Notes under the pieces: model-generated
Seen by the model: only the letters and a program-made list of their open reading frames with translations
Database searches by the model: none
Told to the model about the DNA's origin: nothing
Part shown: in pieces, positions 9,431 through 24,400 of the stretch
Position numbering within the stretch: position 1 is the first letter of the stretch
How the letters are laid out: each line of letters starts with the position of its first letter
Made by a program: the position numbers and the translations under genes
Assembly (NCBI GenBank): GCA_004794655.1
Contig: SMMW01000001.1
Location: 17,734,501-17,798,500, forward strand
Reading direction: 5' to 3'
DNA length: 64,000 nt
From: Marisa cornuarietis
Lineage: Eukaryota; Mollusca; Gastropoda; Architaenioglossa; Ampullariidae

Positions 9431-12400
9431 ATGCTGAAAACAGCTGCTTTTCGACACATTTCAAGATGTGCGCGATGTCAGCCTGTGGTCGCAGCGTATC
9501 ATTCGAGGTCTGGTGTTTATGGGTTTGTGCCTGTCCAGTCATCAGCAAAAGACAAAAAGACATGTGAGTAACGAGTGAAATAAAAACCACAAACTTTTCG
9601 ACCTTCACCTTTCAGGATGCCCCCTGTTTTCATCCCTTGGTTTTACATTAAAGGCAAATAATGTTGCAGCTTTAGAATTTCGTTTTATACGAGAAACGGT
9701 CTGTCTATAGATGCTATGACTAGCAGGAGTTTAATATGATTAGCAAGACTCGTGAAATAGTGTGCTTTAAGTAGGCAAAGATGGGAACCAATCGGAGAAC
9801 AGAAGCAGACACACCTCTGCTCGTACTCATGAACTACTCGATCTATCGTTGTTCACAGGACCCTCTGAAAATCTGTTTAAACTGTTAGTGTTACGCAGGA
9901 GCAGTGTAGCAGTGTCCGCGCGTGTATTTTCCCGTGTGTGCGTGCGAGCGAGAGAGATAGACAACAGTTATAGTTTTTAGTCCAAATGGCAGCTATATAG
10001 AAGCACGGACCTTCATGTAGATGAAGGTCCGTGATAGAAGGCTGGATAACATTTTATCCTTCAGCCCTTTTACCCTATGTCTTTATCTTTTATCATTTTG
10101 TCATGGGATGTTTTTCAGACCTACAACTTAGTTACTTTTTCAGTTTCATTACTTGAACGTGAATGTTTAAAAAAACGTTTTAAAACCATCACTCAGTCGT
10201 ATATATTGTAAATCAGTATTTTTTGTTTTTTCAAAGTTGCATATTTCGATACATCAGTACAAATCTGTTTAAGATCTGTGGTTTATCTATGTAGTTTTGG
10301 TTTTCACAGATGGATTTAACAACCTGTACATCATAATTCTTTTTTTTTTTTTTTTTAGTTTCAGATAGTGAAAACGCGAACAGGATTCAAAATGGAAACA
10401 TCGTGCGCTTAGTTGAAGCATATCGTCGTTACGGCCACCGAAAAGCCTGTCTTGACCCACTGGGTCTGAAAAAAAATAGGTACACTTATTTTAGGGAATA
10501 TTACTTACTTTCCTATTAATCACTGGATATTATGGGAGAATGAAAACTTGCTCAATATATACTATTTTAATTTTTTTTGTTGCATAATTTTATATGTATA
10601 AAAGAAAGTCCTTAAAATAATGTGCACAAATAACCTTGAGTTATTAATTTAATGTGGATTAAAAATAGATTAATATTAGATGACTTAAGTCTATAACAGA
10701 GGTAAGGGCCTTGGTGAGCATGGCACTTAATAAAAACTTGGGATGTCCAGTGGATTCTACAATTGTGTGAAGGAGATTTTAAGACAGAGTAAATGATTTC
10801 AATAGTTGCTTTGGATAGACTGTGTTGCTGACAGTTTGTTGTACACATTTTGTTACCACATGTGACAAAAACTGGGAGTTGCACTAAATCGATTTTGAAA
10901 AATGATGCATGATTAGGGATTTGAAGAATCATTAATATTTGTTCAGTTTCAGACTCTCTCGTCAGTTACAAAACTTGAAGACAAAAGATCTGTTGTAGCA
11001 AGAATAATTACTGTAATTAATAATATTAATAATTAAATAATAAAATATGTGAAACTTAATTTTTAATGCATCAAATCTGAAAATGTTCACCATTCTTTGG
11101 TTAGTATTGTGATTTTTTTTCCAGCTTGTATCCAGAACTAGATCTGAACCAGTACGGTGTATCACACACTCTTGACACCACAGTTCCTTTAGCAGGCATT
11201 TTCTCCAGTGGAGTTGATAGATTAAGTATTGGGGATTTGATTGCACAGTTGGAGAATGTCTACTGCAGCTCTATGGGAGCTGAATTTGAGCATCTGCAGG
11301 TGAGAAGGACAGGCAAGCCTTTTTCAGCCCCTTTTAACACAGCTGTTAAGTCCAACCTAACAAGCAAAAAAACAACATTACAATCTCTTCCTTAAAAAAT
11401 ATTTTGCTGTCATATGATGATCAAATTACAACAGCTGGCTGTGTGATCACAGCACATAGAAAAATCTACCATTGTAATTTGGTGGTGCTATAGTAATGTA
11501 ATGCGTGTATTTTAATAAGGCAAAAATAGTCCCGTGAGAACAGTGCCTTTTTCTCCCTCCTTGCCTTACCTTCCCAACTCTCCTGGGAGTTGGATACCCA
11601 CTCCACAGCTGGTCAGCTGGGGAAAATGTTGCAGGTAGTGCACCTGGTGGGGTACACTTCTTTAGGTTTGGATGCCGTTACTCTAACCACCATGGTATCG
11701 ATTTCTCTGAAAGTGTAGTGCATAAAAATAATAATTATAAGTGCAGACTTTTTCTTCCTGTTAGTAGCTGTGAGATAGCTTTAGTTGCTATCATAGTGTA
11801 AAACTCAAACAACCAATCATCCCCCCCCAATTAGTACATGTAAATTAGTATGAATGTAATGTATAACAATGATCAGATGGCACAGATATTAAAGTATGAA
11901 TATTTTTTATCTTTGTTGTAACGGGGTAATATTAAGGTGACTGACGCTAATAGTTCTAGACTTCCTAATTGTCTATAGAAGGGTAAGTGTCAGATATGGG
12001 TTTATTATCTCATGAAGTGTTAATACAGGAGACTGTGCATTTGGACTGCAGTCATAACTTTCTTTCTGAACCCTTTCTGTAAGCCATGACATTTGTTGTT
12101 GTTTTTTTTTAATTCAAACCATCAGATTCTGCTTTAAATGATACTCTAAAATTTGCTCTGAAGAATTGAATTCAGCTTTGACTGAGATTGTTCATGTTTG
12201 ACTGGGCTAGTGTGTGTTTGACTGAGATGTGAAGATTTTGCATATTGGCATGAATGAGAATCTGATGCAGAACAAACCAGAAATTTTGACTGTCAGGTTC
12301 TATGTTGATTCTGAATGTAGGTCTTTTCTTCTTTTGTTTTTTAAATTGTAATGGGATAATTGTTAACGCCCAACTGTTCATGGCCTTATCATTTATTTCC

Positions 12401-15400
12401 CTTAACATTTTAGACAGAAGAAGAGAGAGTGTGGTTTGCGTCTGCCTTTGAGACAAGACACAACATTCATTTATCAAATGAGAGAAGAGTTGAATTGGCC
12501 AAACTTCTTCTGCGTTGCCAGGTTTGTTTTTTTATTTCCTGTTTTTTGTTTCGAAAAAAAATTGAAGAGGTGCAATTTGACTTGATTTTTTTTAATGTTC
12601 TGCAATTTTAAAAGTCCTGTCAGTGCAGTCATTTTACTCCAGCTTTATTCACTAAGGACAAACATTTTCCTGTTTCTAAAAAGTTTGTAAAATGGTACAG
12701 TTTGTGAAATATTGAGTTTTTTCCTACTCCTTTCACGTTTGAACTGTCCAGAGATATAACCTTGAGAGGTTTATCCTGGATATTTGGCAAAAGAAAGTAG
12801 TTATTGTACTCATACATAATCTTGTATATGGCAACTTTTACTGTCTCTTACTCTTGCATCAGGCCTTTGACCATTTCCTTGGAAACAAGTTCACAACAGT
12901 CAAGCGATATGGAGGAGAAGGTGGAGAAAGTATGATGGGCTGTTTCGATGAAATCTTCAGGAAAAGCTGCCAGTGTAAGTGCCATCTTCATAGATCTATG
13001 TAATGACCCATCTGTGTGTGTGTGTGTGTATATATTTATATATACATTTAATTTTTTTTCTACTTGGTCATTCACAGCTATTGTAATAAGAATAAAAGTT
13101 CTAAGATGACTTGCATGTTAAGATGGGAGTGCTAATGGATTTTGCAAGGTCCTTGGTAGGGGTGGATGTGTTTTGTTGATTTGTTTTTGTCACATATCTT
13201 GGTGTCTTGATCAATGATGTAATGAAACGATATTTTTAGATGACATTTTTATGTCAGGAGCAGAGTGGGAGGGGGATATTCACCTGGAACATATTACTCC
13301 ACCACATTCACCACAAACCCACCCTTTCTTTTTTCAAATGCTCTCTGAAATCCTTTCTTCTCTTGCTGTAGCCTTGCCCTTTCTTTACATGTACACATTC
13401 TTGTATTTATTTCTGAAGTACATATCTTCTTATTTGTATGTGTTTGTACATGTGTGTGTGCACATGCATGTGCACGTGCATGAGCACTTGCATGAATGTG
13501 CTTTGAGTTACTGTTGCAAGCGAGGTTGGTTTATAAATAATGTTATTTTTATGCTATCAGATGAAATTATCAGAAGGGTATACTTTTTAATGACCTAGTG
13601 CACTGTAAAGAAGAATTGGTTAATTTTATGTAAGTTTTGAAATGCTATCTGTGACTAAAGTGCTATCAGCGATTTGAAATCTTCCATTTCATTTTCTTGT
13701 CTTCTTAAATGCAGATGATCTGCAAGAAGTTGTGATCTGCATGCCACACAGAGGACGATTGAATTTTCTGGCATGCATGCTGAAGTTTCCACCTGTCATC
13801 ATGTTTCAGAAGGTAAGCTTTGTGCCAGTAGATGGTTGTATCAGTGGAAAGATTTCTGAGAGACTTTGTTCAAATTTTTTCCATACCCTTCCACTAATCT
13901 CAGTCTTCCTAAGATTGTGTGAGGCTGTTGGGAATCTGTCTACTATTGAGCAACCAGAGACAGTATTTTATAGTGTATAGCAGAAACTTGCAACAGTTTA
14001 CAGCTCTGGGCCTACTTACAAGAGCACCCTTTTTTCCCACTAGCTCAGTCAGCATATAGACCATTTCACAGCACTGAGACTACTCTTATTAAGGTAACGA
14101 CAGACATATTACCTGCCCTTGACAGTGGTGATGTTTCTCCCTTAACTCTACTGGACCTGTCTGCTGCAATCGACACTATAGACTACTCTTTGGTCCTTCA
14201 TAGACTCCACAACCTCTATGGAATTTATGGACCTGCCCTCTCAGGGTTCAACTCCTATCTCACTGACAGGACCCAGACTGTTCGTAGACGGTCAGAAATC
14301 TTGCCCTGCTCCACTTCTCTGTGGTGTTCCCCAAGGCTCAGTACTTGGCCCAGTTCTGTTCATCCTGTACACTAAACCATTTTTATCATGCATCCAATCT
14401 CACCAGGTTTCTCATCAATCCTATGCTGACGACACGCAGCTTTACTGTTCCACTCCACCAGCTGAGTCTCACTCTGCTATTAGCTCTCTAGAAGCTTGTA
14501 TTAGCGATGTCAAGGGCTGGATGGTAAAAAACAAGCTTAAACTAAACAATTATAAAATGTAAGCCCTTTTGTGCCATAGAAGAAGACATCAACCTTCGCT
14601 CATCAGTCTGCCTAATTACATCAAGGTGGGCAAAACCAACATCACCTTCACGTCATTCGTTAGGAATCTGGGATTGATGGTCACTGCTGACATGACCCTT
14701 GATAAAGTCTGCCTATTATGATGTCCGTAAGATCAGTGCCATCCGTCACTTTCTCTCTACACGCGCTACCAACACTCTTGTCTGTGCGTTTGTTCTTTCT
14801 CGACTTGACTACTGCAACTCCTTGCTCGCAGACTGCCCGTCATATACCATTCAAAGACTCCAGAAAGTACAGAACTCCGCTGCACGTCTGGCGCTTAGAG
14901 CCACGAAATGGGACCATGTCACTCCTCTCCTTCGTTTTCTACACTGGCTACCCATCCATTCTCGCATCCAGTACAAACTGTCTGTGCTGTGTTTTAATTT
15001 CTTTGCAGGCTCTTTTTTCTGAGATTCTCTTCCCTTACATTCCAGCCAGACAACTACGCTCTTCGTCTGATGATTGTATCATAGCTATTGCTGTCACCAG
15101 AACAACAACATATGGTCACAGGATTTTCGGCTACTGCGCAGGAAAGCAATGGAACTCTCTCCCTTTCCATATCCACCACCTTCCTACAACTGAATCCTTC
15201 AAATCTGCACTGAAAACGCACCTCTTCCTTAAGCATTACTCCTAACACAGTCCTCACAATGCAAGTCCTTCTTACCCTTCCCCTTCCCCTCTTGCTACAG
15301 CCATCTTTCTCTGCAGAATCACTATATTCTCTGTTCCTGTTACTTGGTGCCTTTATTTGTTTTCTATCTTTGTTTTCTGTTTGTCGTCAGTACTGTCATT

Positions 15401-18400
15401 TATTCTTCCATCCCTCGTGTTTTATCCATTTAGTCCATGTCTCTTCCTCGTTTTAAGTGCTAAGAGTAAGCTCTCTATGAGTATGAATATGCGCTATAAA
15501 AATCTTCATTTATTATTATTATTATTTAAAGCAATGAGTCACCAAAGATACTATTAAATAGCTTAAAATTTTTATGATGAGCAACTAAAGCTTGCATTAT
15601 CTTAGTGTTTCATACAGAAATACAGGAACAACTTTATCTGCCTGTTTTATCTCTTTTTTAAAAATTATTTAGTTAATTGTATCATTACTGATTTTAATAA
15701 TATTAATAATAATGAACATTTATTGATCGTTTTTCCAATGATTTTGTTAAAGCTGAGGATTAAAATTTATGCTGACTAAAATCCATTTCTGTAAAAGTCT
15801 TATTTTATCTTCGTCAAATTCTTTTGAAATGAAGTAGTAGTAACAAAATAGCGAACAAAACTATAGATGCAACGTGTTTAATTCTGTATGAACTCCTGCT
15901 TATGAGAGGGTCATGGTCTTAAAGAGGTTTAAAAGATTTTATTGCTTAAAGATTCATTTTTGTTTTCATGAAACTTAGTAGGAATTGATTTCACTTTTAC
16001 TCCAGATGAAAGGTAAAAGTGAGTTGCCTCCAAGTGCAGCAGGTATAGGAGATGTCCTGTCTCATCTATGTGAGTGTTCAAGTAATTTTGTAAAGTAGCT
16101 TATGTGTTGTAGGATTGATATTACTTGGTACAATACCTGAGTCATTTATATACATTATGTTGAAAATGTAAAAATGTCATTGTCAAGACGCAAGAAAATT
16201 TTGTCCTTTTTTCATGGCAGTAGATAGTAGTCATGAATTTTAGTATTTCTTATTATGAATGAATTCCATTTTTTTTGTTTGCTTGTTATTTCAGACACCT
16301 CTGTGGATTTGTCCTTTGAAGAAAATAGTGTCCATGTTTCTCTCATTCCCAATCCGTCCCATTTAGAGGTAAGTTTAAAAGTCCGAGCTGTAAAAATGTT
16401 TTTAAGATTTCCATAGCCTTACATTCTAGCTCTGAGTCATCCATTTTATGAATTCGTTTTTTGATTGTGAACAAGGCCAATAACCCAGTTGCTGTAGGGA
16501 AAACACGAGCTAAACAGCAAAGACTTGGTGTGGGTGCATATGGCAGCAGTGACTCCCAGCTAAAGAACAAAGTGCTTTGCCTCCAGGTGCATGGTGATGC
16601 TTCCTTTACAGGACAGGTGAGAGTAAATGTGATGGTATTATCAGTGACAGAAGGAAGTTTTTTTTGTTTTCTTGTTGATTGTAAATCTTCTGTGTGCTGC
16701 TGACCATCATGAGATGATTGTTTCAGGATGCTGTATTGATACTGGTAGAGCTTTAGCTTTAAAAAAAAAAGACTTGGGGTTTTAAAAAAATGCTACATCT
16801 AGACTGGTACAAAAAAAAACTAGATATGCTCTAAAGGGTTCTTATTGCTGAATTGATACCTTTTGTAAATAATGAAATACACTGGGGAATGATGCATCGT
16901 AACAACTTTCTTTTTCTTTTTGTTGATTGTGAAAACTTCGTGTGACTAGCTTGAAATTTCTTTAAAGTTGATTTTGCTAGAAATTGAATTAGTGTGTTTA
17001 AAAAAAAAGTGGAAATAATGCCATCTTACTAATAGCTGTAAAAGGAAAATTAAGTGATCATTGGCACTCTCTATATGGATTTAGAAGCTAGAAGATTGAA
17101 ACATATGAATGTTTATTACATTATCATTTAAAGTTGAAACATATGAGTATTTATTACATTATTTATTTTGTCCAGGGAATTGTTGCAGAAACTTTCTGTT
17201 TTGCCAACTGTGCTCATTTTAGTGTTGGAGGGAGCATCCATCTAATTGTCAACAACCAGGTTGGATACACTACTGAAGCAAACTTAGGGAGGTGAGTAGA
17301 AGTTTAGATTAATTTCTTGAAACATTCAGATATTCAGATATTGGCTGTTGTCTGTGGAGTCTGTAGTATGTGGGCGGTCTAGTGGTGCAGTGAGGGTTGG
17401 CTGTCCTGGGTTCAGCTTTCGTCTCGGGCACGTTTTTTTGCTGCATGTGGTATCTGTTTACATTGGTGATTGCCATGCCATAATATAGTCTTAGTGGCTA
17501 GCTCAGTGTAAAACACCAATTCCCCCCTCCCTCTTCTGTAGTATGCACCAAGAAATGCTTCGGTTTACATGCACAGATGCACTGTCATAATTGTGCTATG
17601 TCCATTCTAAGTTAAACCTGGTGTGCCTATGTCTGCGCATGCATGCACCTGTGTGCACTGTGAGAGAGAGCGAGTGGGAGAGACAGATGGAAAAGTTTCA
17701 CTAGTTCATTATTTGATAGATGATGACTATAAAATTTTATGCATTTCATTCAGAACATACTGGAACTAGTAGTATGACTATTTGTTACTTGAAAATATAT
17801 CATTATCACTTGAATGCAGGTTAATCATGTTGCCTGCTTTCTTCCACCTCCTCTCTCTCTCCCTCACATCACCGAGTCTCATATTTATAACTTTTCTGCA
17901 ATGCATCAGAGTTAAGATGGATTTTATTTATTATTTTAATCATATTGGTAAAGGTAAATAGTGGCATGTGGTATTATAGTTTGAAACCTGCATAAAAACG
18001 AAGTTGCCAGGCACATATGTTTGTCTAATAGCTGTAATTATACAATAGGACCTTTTCGTTTGCAGACAGTAGAGCAACCAGTGGAATATTTTTTTCCATC
18101 TTACAGCTTAGGGAACATCTTGGTGAATAGAAAACTTGGCAGTTCTAAATTTCCATTGATTTTATTCAGCTTTTATTCATCAGCAGTTATTCTTAGTTGT
18201 TTTCATATACTGGGGGAAAGTTTTAAGTGTCAATTGTTGCTAGCTCATTTGAAATGTAACAAAAAATGATTTTATTAAATGTATTTTGAGATTATTAATT
18301 TAAAAATCCAAATGTAAATGCAGATTGAAGTTGCAACAGTATCACATTGATTTAATACTTGGCTAAAGGGGAATAAAAGGTTAGATTATTTTTTTTTGTA

Positions 18401-21400
18401 GAAGTATCCAGAAAGTCCATTGGTTAATTAAGAAAAAATAGCTGCACAAATGACATTGCTCAGTGTCTCATTTTATTATAATCACCCATCACTTTCTTCC
18501 ATTAATATCTTTTAGAAATTTTTTTTTAATTGCATCCAAAAACAAAAAAAATTTTAAAGCCCCCTTTTTTTCTTACCAATGTGAACAGGGTGCTCTTATT
18601 GTGAGTCTAAATGGTATAAACAACTACAGAAGGAATTAGGTTGTCATCCCACCTGTTGTAAAACCACTTGGCTTGCAAACAGAATAAGTCATTATGAAGT
18701 GTCCTATGCTGGCTTTGATGGCTTATGCTGGCTCTCCTTCGGTCACCACCTGCTGTTCATGTGGATTTACTGCTATAATTTTATTTAAATTTTTCAAAAC
18801 TTTTATAGAACACCTTCATTTGAAGAGTTGCATGGTTCTTTTAAAAGTTTTATTATACTTGTTTACAGTTGTTTTGTTACATGAACTCATTTGCTAATTT
18901 ATAATACAGTTGTATTATCATGTGGTTTGATGTTTTACTAAATTCTGTGTGTTTAAGTAAATCATTACATGCATCATCTGTATACATGATTATCTGGTTG
19001 AAAGTAAGTGTTCATGTGCACCAATGTTTTGTTTGTCATTGTGTCTTTCAGGATTTCAGTATGTATGTGTGTGCACACACATATGCATGGGGATATGTGT
19101 CCATAAAGCCTACGATGTGTCACAATATAAAATAAAACAGTTTTCTTTTTTATGTTAATGTTTTTCATGATAACTGTTGCATTTTTGCATGAGATGGAAT
19201 ATATATATATATAGAGAGAGAAATATGGTTATAAATGCCATAGCTTTATGAAATGGTCTTCAGAAAGGATCTCGTAATTAGCTTTTAATTAAAAATGATC
19301 CTACATGCTTAGTAGATCCAGGTCGTATACAATATTTTGTCATCAGCAAAGTCAAGGCAGTGACGGCATTGTCTGGTAGTCAGTAGCTATGCACAGTACT
19401 CAGATTATTTGAGAAATGTTAATAATGGGAAAATATTTTATGATCAGCACACATTAGAAATACAGGTAAGAAATTTTTAGTATTTACTTGATGCTTTTAG
19501 GTCATCTGAGTATGCAAGTGATCTGGCAAAGGTCAACGGCTGTCCAGTCATTCATGTCAATGCTGATTATCCAGAGGTGTGTGTATGCATTCTTACTTGA
19601 CTTCTTCTGGTGTGAAGTAAATTGTTTCTTGATATATAAATGTTGAACCTGCAGGTACAATCTGGGAAAGATAAATCATTCAGAACCTTTGGAAAATCGT
19701 GTCCAAAAGTGTTGACGCCTTTGGTCAGGCAGCAATGCAAGCTGCCGTAATTTTAGAATGATCTGAGCCAGTGGCTTAAGATGCATAGTCAATGATTTAT
19801 TAGTACAAATGTAGTGAATAATGTGACTTTAATGCTCACATTATTCATCTTTTTCTTCCCAAAGCTGTTTTTATCTCATTTGAAATTCTAGCCATATTAT
19901 TAGGCTTTAAGGAGGAGCTACACATATTTGAAAAACTATATTACATGTGGAAGAACCATAGTGAAACTAGGAATCTATAAAATGTTTTTTCAATCAATGC
20001 AAGCCTTTAATGAAATAAATACCTTTTGTGTTTGTAATCAGGATGTGATTCGTGCTACCTCCATTGCTGTGGATTATCAGCAAAAGTTTGGCAAGGATGT
20101 TGTGTTGGATCTACTGTGTTTCCGCAAATGGGGTCATAATGAGTTGGATGATCCCACTTTCACTCAACCTTTAATGTACCAGGCCATCCGAAGTCGTGGC
20201 AGTATTCCTGATGGCTATGCTCAGCAGCTTATGGTGGGTTAAACATTTGTATTTTTGTCATTTGTTTAGTAAAATGTTGTAAAATATTGAGGTCAAACTT
20301 GTTAAAAAAAATGCAATTATCATACAAAAAAATACAATAATGCCAGATTACAGTTTTTTGTTAGATTTTTTTAATGTGCAATGCATTGCATGAGGCCTTA
20401 TTTGGCTTTATTAAAAATATTGACAAGTTTTGTTCATGGTGGACAGAGTGAAGGTCTGTGTGACCAGTCGACGCTTAATGCATCTGTCCATGAATGGAAC
20501 AAGGAGCTGTCGAACAACTTGTCACAAGTTGATTCTTATGTTCCACAGGTTAGTTGCTCTATTGCTTGCACCGAAAACACTGCAGGGTAGTGAGGATGCC
20601 GTCTTTAAGTCAGGGTTACAGCTAGTGGGAAGGAGCAAAACACGTTAATTATTGTCGGTATGTTATGTATTGCTTATGGTATTTTTTATTGTGATCTCTT
20701 TTTGCACCCATGTAAAAATAAAATGTTGTGTTTCTTGTAAGTAGAAAGGAATTATTTAGGAATGAGAATGTAATACTGAATTAAACTGAATGATTTACTG
20801 GATTAGTTATTTAAAAGTTAAGACTAATGCTATTAGGTACGCAATTTTTTTTAATCTTTTTTTTTTGTCAGGCCCAGCATTTGAAAAAGCAGTGGTCAGG
20901 GTTAGAGCAAGCATCTGGACATACTGTGACAAACTGGGATACAGGTGTTGACGTTAATGTCCTTAAGTTTGTTGGCGTCAGATCTGTGACAGCTCCCACT
21001 GATTTTGTGAGTGCAAATTCGATATTATGTGTATTGTAGTGATAGGATTGTATCCTAGGATTTGTTATGATGCTATCTTTCTACATGGATATATTGTACG
21101 AGGCAAGTTTCTCAACTTGTAATCTTTAGTTCTGTTTATCAGAAAGATTGTAGCAGTGTATGATAATGTTGCGATCATGCATTTTGCACAACAGATTCGA
21201 GGACAGAATTGTATTGATAGGTCATGTTTTACTTAGAGCATTCATCCAACCATCCAAAAGACTCATGTGGATCGACGGCGCCAAAAGGTGGAAGAAGGGG
21301 AGGACCTTGACTGGGCCACTGCAGAAGCTTTGGCCATTGGGTCTCTTTTGTACCAAGGTGATGTGACTGTGCTGAGTAGTGCTCATATTCTGACAGATTA

Positions 21401-24400
21401 ATGTGTTCCTGTTATTAATACATTGATATATTGTTATTCTTCAGTTTTTGGTCATAACACAGTAGTTTTTATTTTAACTCATTCCATACGGGCAAAAAGC
21501 AGCGATTCATTGGTGGTGGCATGAAGTACATGTTCCAGTATTTACTCCTATTAACATAAAACAACCATCATTGACACACCATTTAAAAGAGCATTTTTTT
21601 TAAAACTTTGAAGTGATTTAATTTGCAAGAAATATAGTTTTTGTTTTCTTCTCCTAAATTCAAATGAAAGATAGTAACGGTATGGAATGGGAAATCTGTT
21701 GTGAAAGAAGGTTACTAGGCAGAAATTAAAAAAAAAAATTCTACACTACATATACAAACATAAAATGCCAGACAATGAAATATTAGAATATATATATATA
21801 TATACACATTACACTTCAAATATTATTTACACATCATTTTCAGCTGCTGGAGTACAAATCTATGTCAAATTGAGTAACTAACAACCGTCTCAAACAGGGC
21901 TTTTGACAAACTGACATTGCCTACTTCAAATGGTTGACTATTTTAGCTCCCTAAGGGAAGTCGTTCGTAGCAGAACAATTCCTAAAGGTGCCAATGGTTT
22001 CTTCCCTTATTTGTTCATTTATTTACCCGTGATGTGTTTTGTGACACTACCCTGTTTGCATTACAGTGTGCAAAACAGGCATTTGCTTGTGAGGAAGTTC
22101 GCTTCTGCTAGGAAAGAGTTAAAAGCATCTGACCTAAGCAGAACTGTGTATTGTATCATGGTACATAAACAGTTGCTTGGCTGCAGTTTGGTTGGCACTT
22201 CATTTATTTTTTCTATGTATTTAAGTTTTCTGCCAGTAATTTTGAGTGGAAGAGTTTGTTTGAAAATTGGTAAACTTGTAATCTCACTTTAGAAGTGATT
22301 TTAAGATTGGTCCTTTTTATGCATCACACACCATTAGTATTAGCTGCTGTTCTTCCAGGTTTCAATGTGCGTATCAGTGGTCAGGATGTAGGACGTGGCA
22401 CTTTTAGCCACCGCCATGTCATGCTGGTTAACCAGAAGACTGATGATACCTACATACCTCTGAACCACATGCTGGACAAGCAGCAAGGATTTTTGGAGGT
22501 GGGAATAGAGTCTTGCTCTAATTTTAACAGCAGAAACTGGTGCAGAGATGCTGCTCAAATGTTTATCCTTGGATAATTAGACAATTTGACAGTTGTAGCT
22601 AGCATTTAGAGATTATAACATTGACCAATATAGCAAATAGATGTGTAATGATGAAAGAAATGGCAAATTATTGTGATATTTAGATAATAATAATAATAAT
22701 GTTGGCTTGTATAGCGCCAAATCCTGGCCTGTGGACAGCTCAAGGCGCTGACGTCAAAAAATAAGATGACGACAAAATGTGGGTGTGTAGCGGCCCGTCT
22801 CCTCCACGTCACAGGGCAGCGTCCACACACAGCAAGAACACAGTCCTCAGCACAAATATCCAACATGTCATACAAACCGGAATACACTCCATAGAACAAA
22901 TAGATATCATTCTTCATACACCAGCTCTTCTCTGATACAGTGAGATATCAGTGTGTGGTGTTAAACACCAATTTCTCCTCCTTCCCACCATAAAGATGGG
23001 CTCAAAGCACTTTATTCAAAGCACTTTATTTTTATAAAAAAAACTACATATTAATAACAATAAATGCTTGGGGTACAAAGTAGCCAATTGTGGGACTGAG
23101 GAGGTATGATTGTAGTTGAGATAATCCATGGAAAATTCAGGCAGAATAAATACACTTCATGTTGGCAGTGTCGTGTACATCCACAGATCTAACTAAACAT
23201 GTAACAGAAAATGTGGTGGTGAAGTAAAAGATGAGAAAACGTGAATAGTATGTTGTCTGTAGTTCAGAAACAAAAAGTTATAGGTGCAAAGAAATGGAGA
23301 AAAGTAAACCTATAATGCAAAAAAAAAAAAAAACCCTTGGACAACAGATGAGTAAAAGGCTGCAGAGATCATTGGTAGTTAAAAGGGATGTAAACAACTT
23401 GGCACAGTCATAGAACAAATGAAAACAGGTATATACAGTGCAACCAAAAAGTAACACCAACACCAAAGCAACACCAAAGTAAGTGTAGGGACAAGACAAA
23501 AAGGACAGGTGATGCCTACAGATATGTATCATACAGCCACAATTGTGTTGTCATTCCTAGGTGGCACACAGTATTCTGTCAGAAGAGGCTGTGCTGGGAT
23601 TTGAGTATGGAGCGAGCATCGAGACACCAAACTTGCTACCTCTCTGGGAGGCTCAGTTTGGGGATTTCTTCAATGGAGCACAGATCATCATTGATACATT
23701 TGTTAGTGGTGGAGAGTGTGAGTGGATTTGTCTGTTAAGCCAGCTAGCTATTGATCATTTGATTTTTTTTGTGGCTTTACTCTGTGGCAACATTTAAATA
23801 AGGAGTGTCTCTGCCCCAAAAGACATTTTATGAATATGTGAGCTGATATATTTAAGACTGAAAAAGCTGTTGTCAACAAAATCACGAGTTGCTTAAAAGA
23901 AAAGTCTTCAATTTAAAGCTGATTGTCACTAAAAGATAAAACTAATTATTGCTTTTGCTCAAATGATGTTATCTCATCATTTCATCAATAGAATATAGTT
24001 TACCAAACAGTTGAATATTAGTTGAGAACTACAAGTCACGTTTATTACCTCTTTTAGCTGCATTTTTAAAATTTCAATTAACAACAGCAACAAAAAAAAA
24101 AATCTGTTTCAACAGAAGCAGCTGTATAGACAATTGATTTAGGTTTGAAATGCAGCATGTCCCTCCCTTATAAGATTTATCATTCTTTAAAACAAAAAAA
24201 CAAAAACCACCAAAAAACAAATCGAAAATCCCTGGAGAACTCCCCTTTGAAGCATCTCAAGCAATGTGTTCAGTTCTGAAATAAATGTTTCAGTACTACC
24301 ATTGATTCAAGGGTGTTTTCTTTATGGCAGTAATTTGTAAACAAACTTTCCTAATGACCCTTCCTAAATTTGTAAATATAGCTGTATGGAACATTGAAAG

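Noticed and set aside
14190..14562. Reverse transcriptase frame as a possible host gene
   Set aside because: It is part of a 5'-truncated LINE with several frameshifts and a TTATTA tail, so it is not a host gene and not functional.
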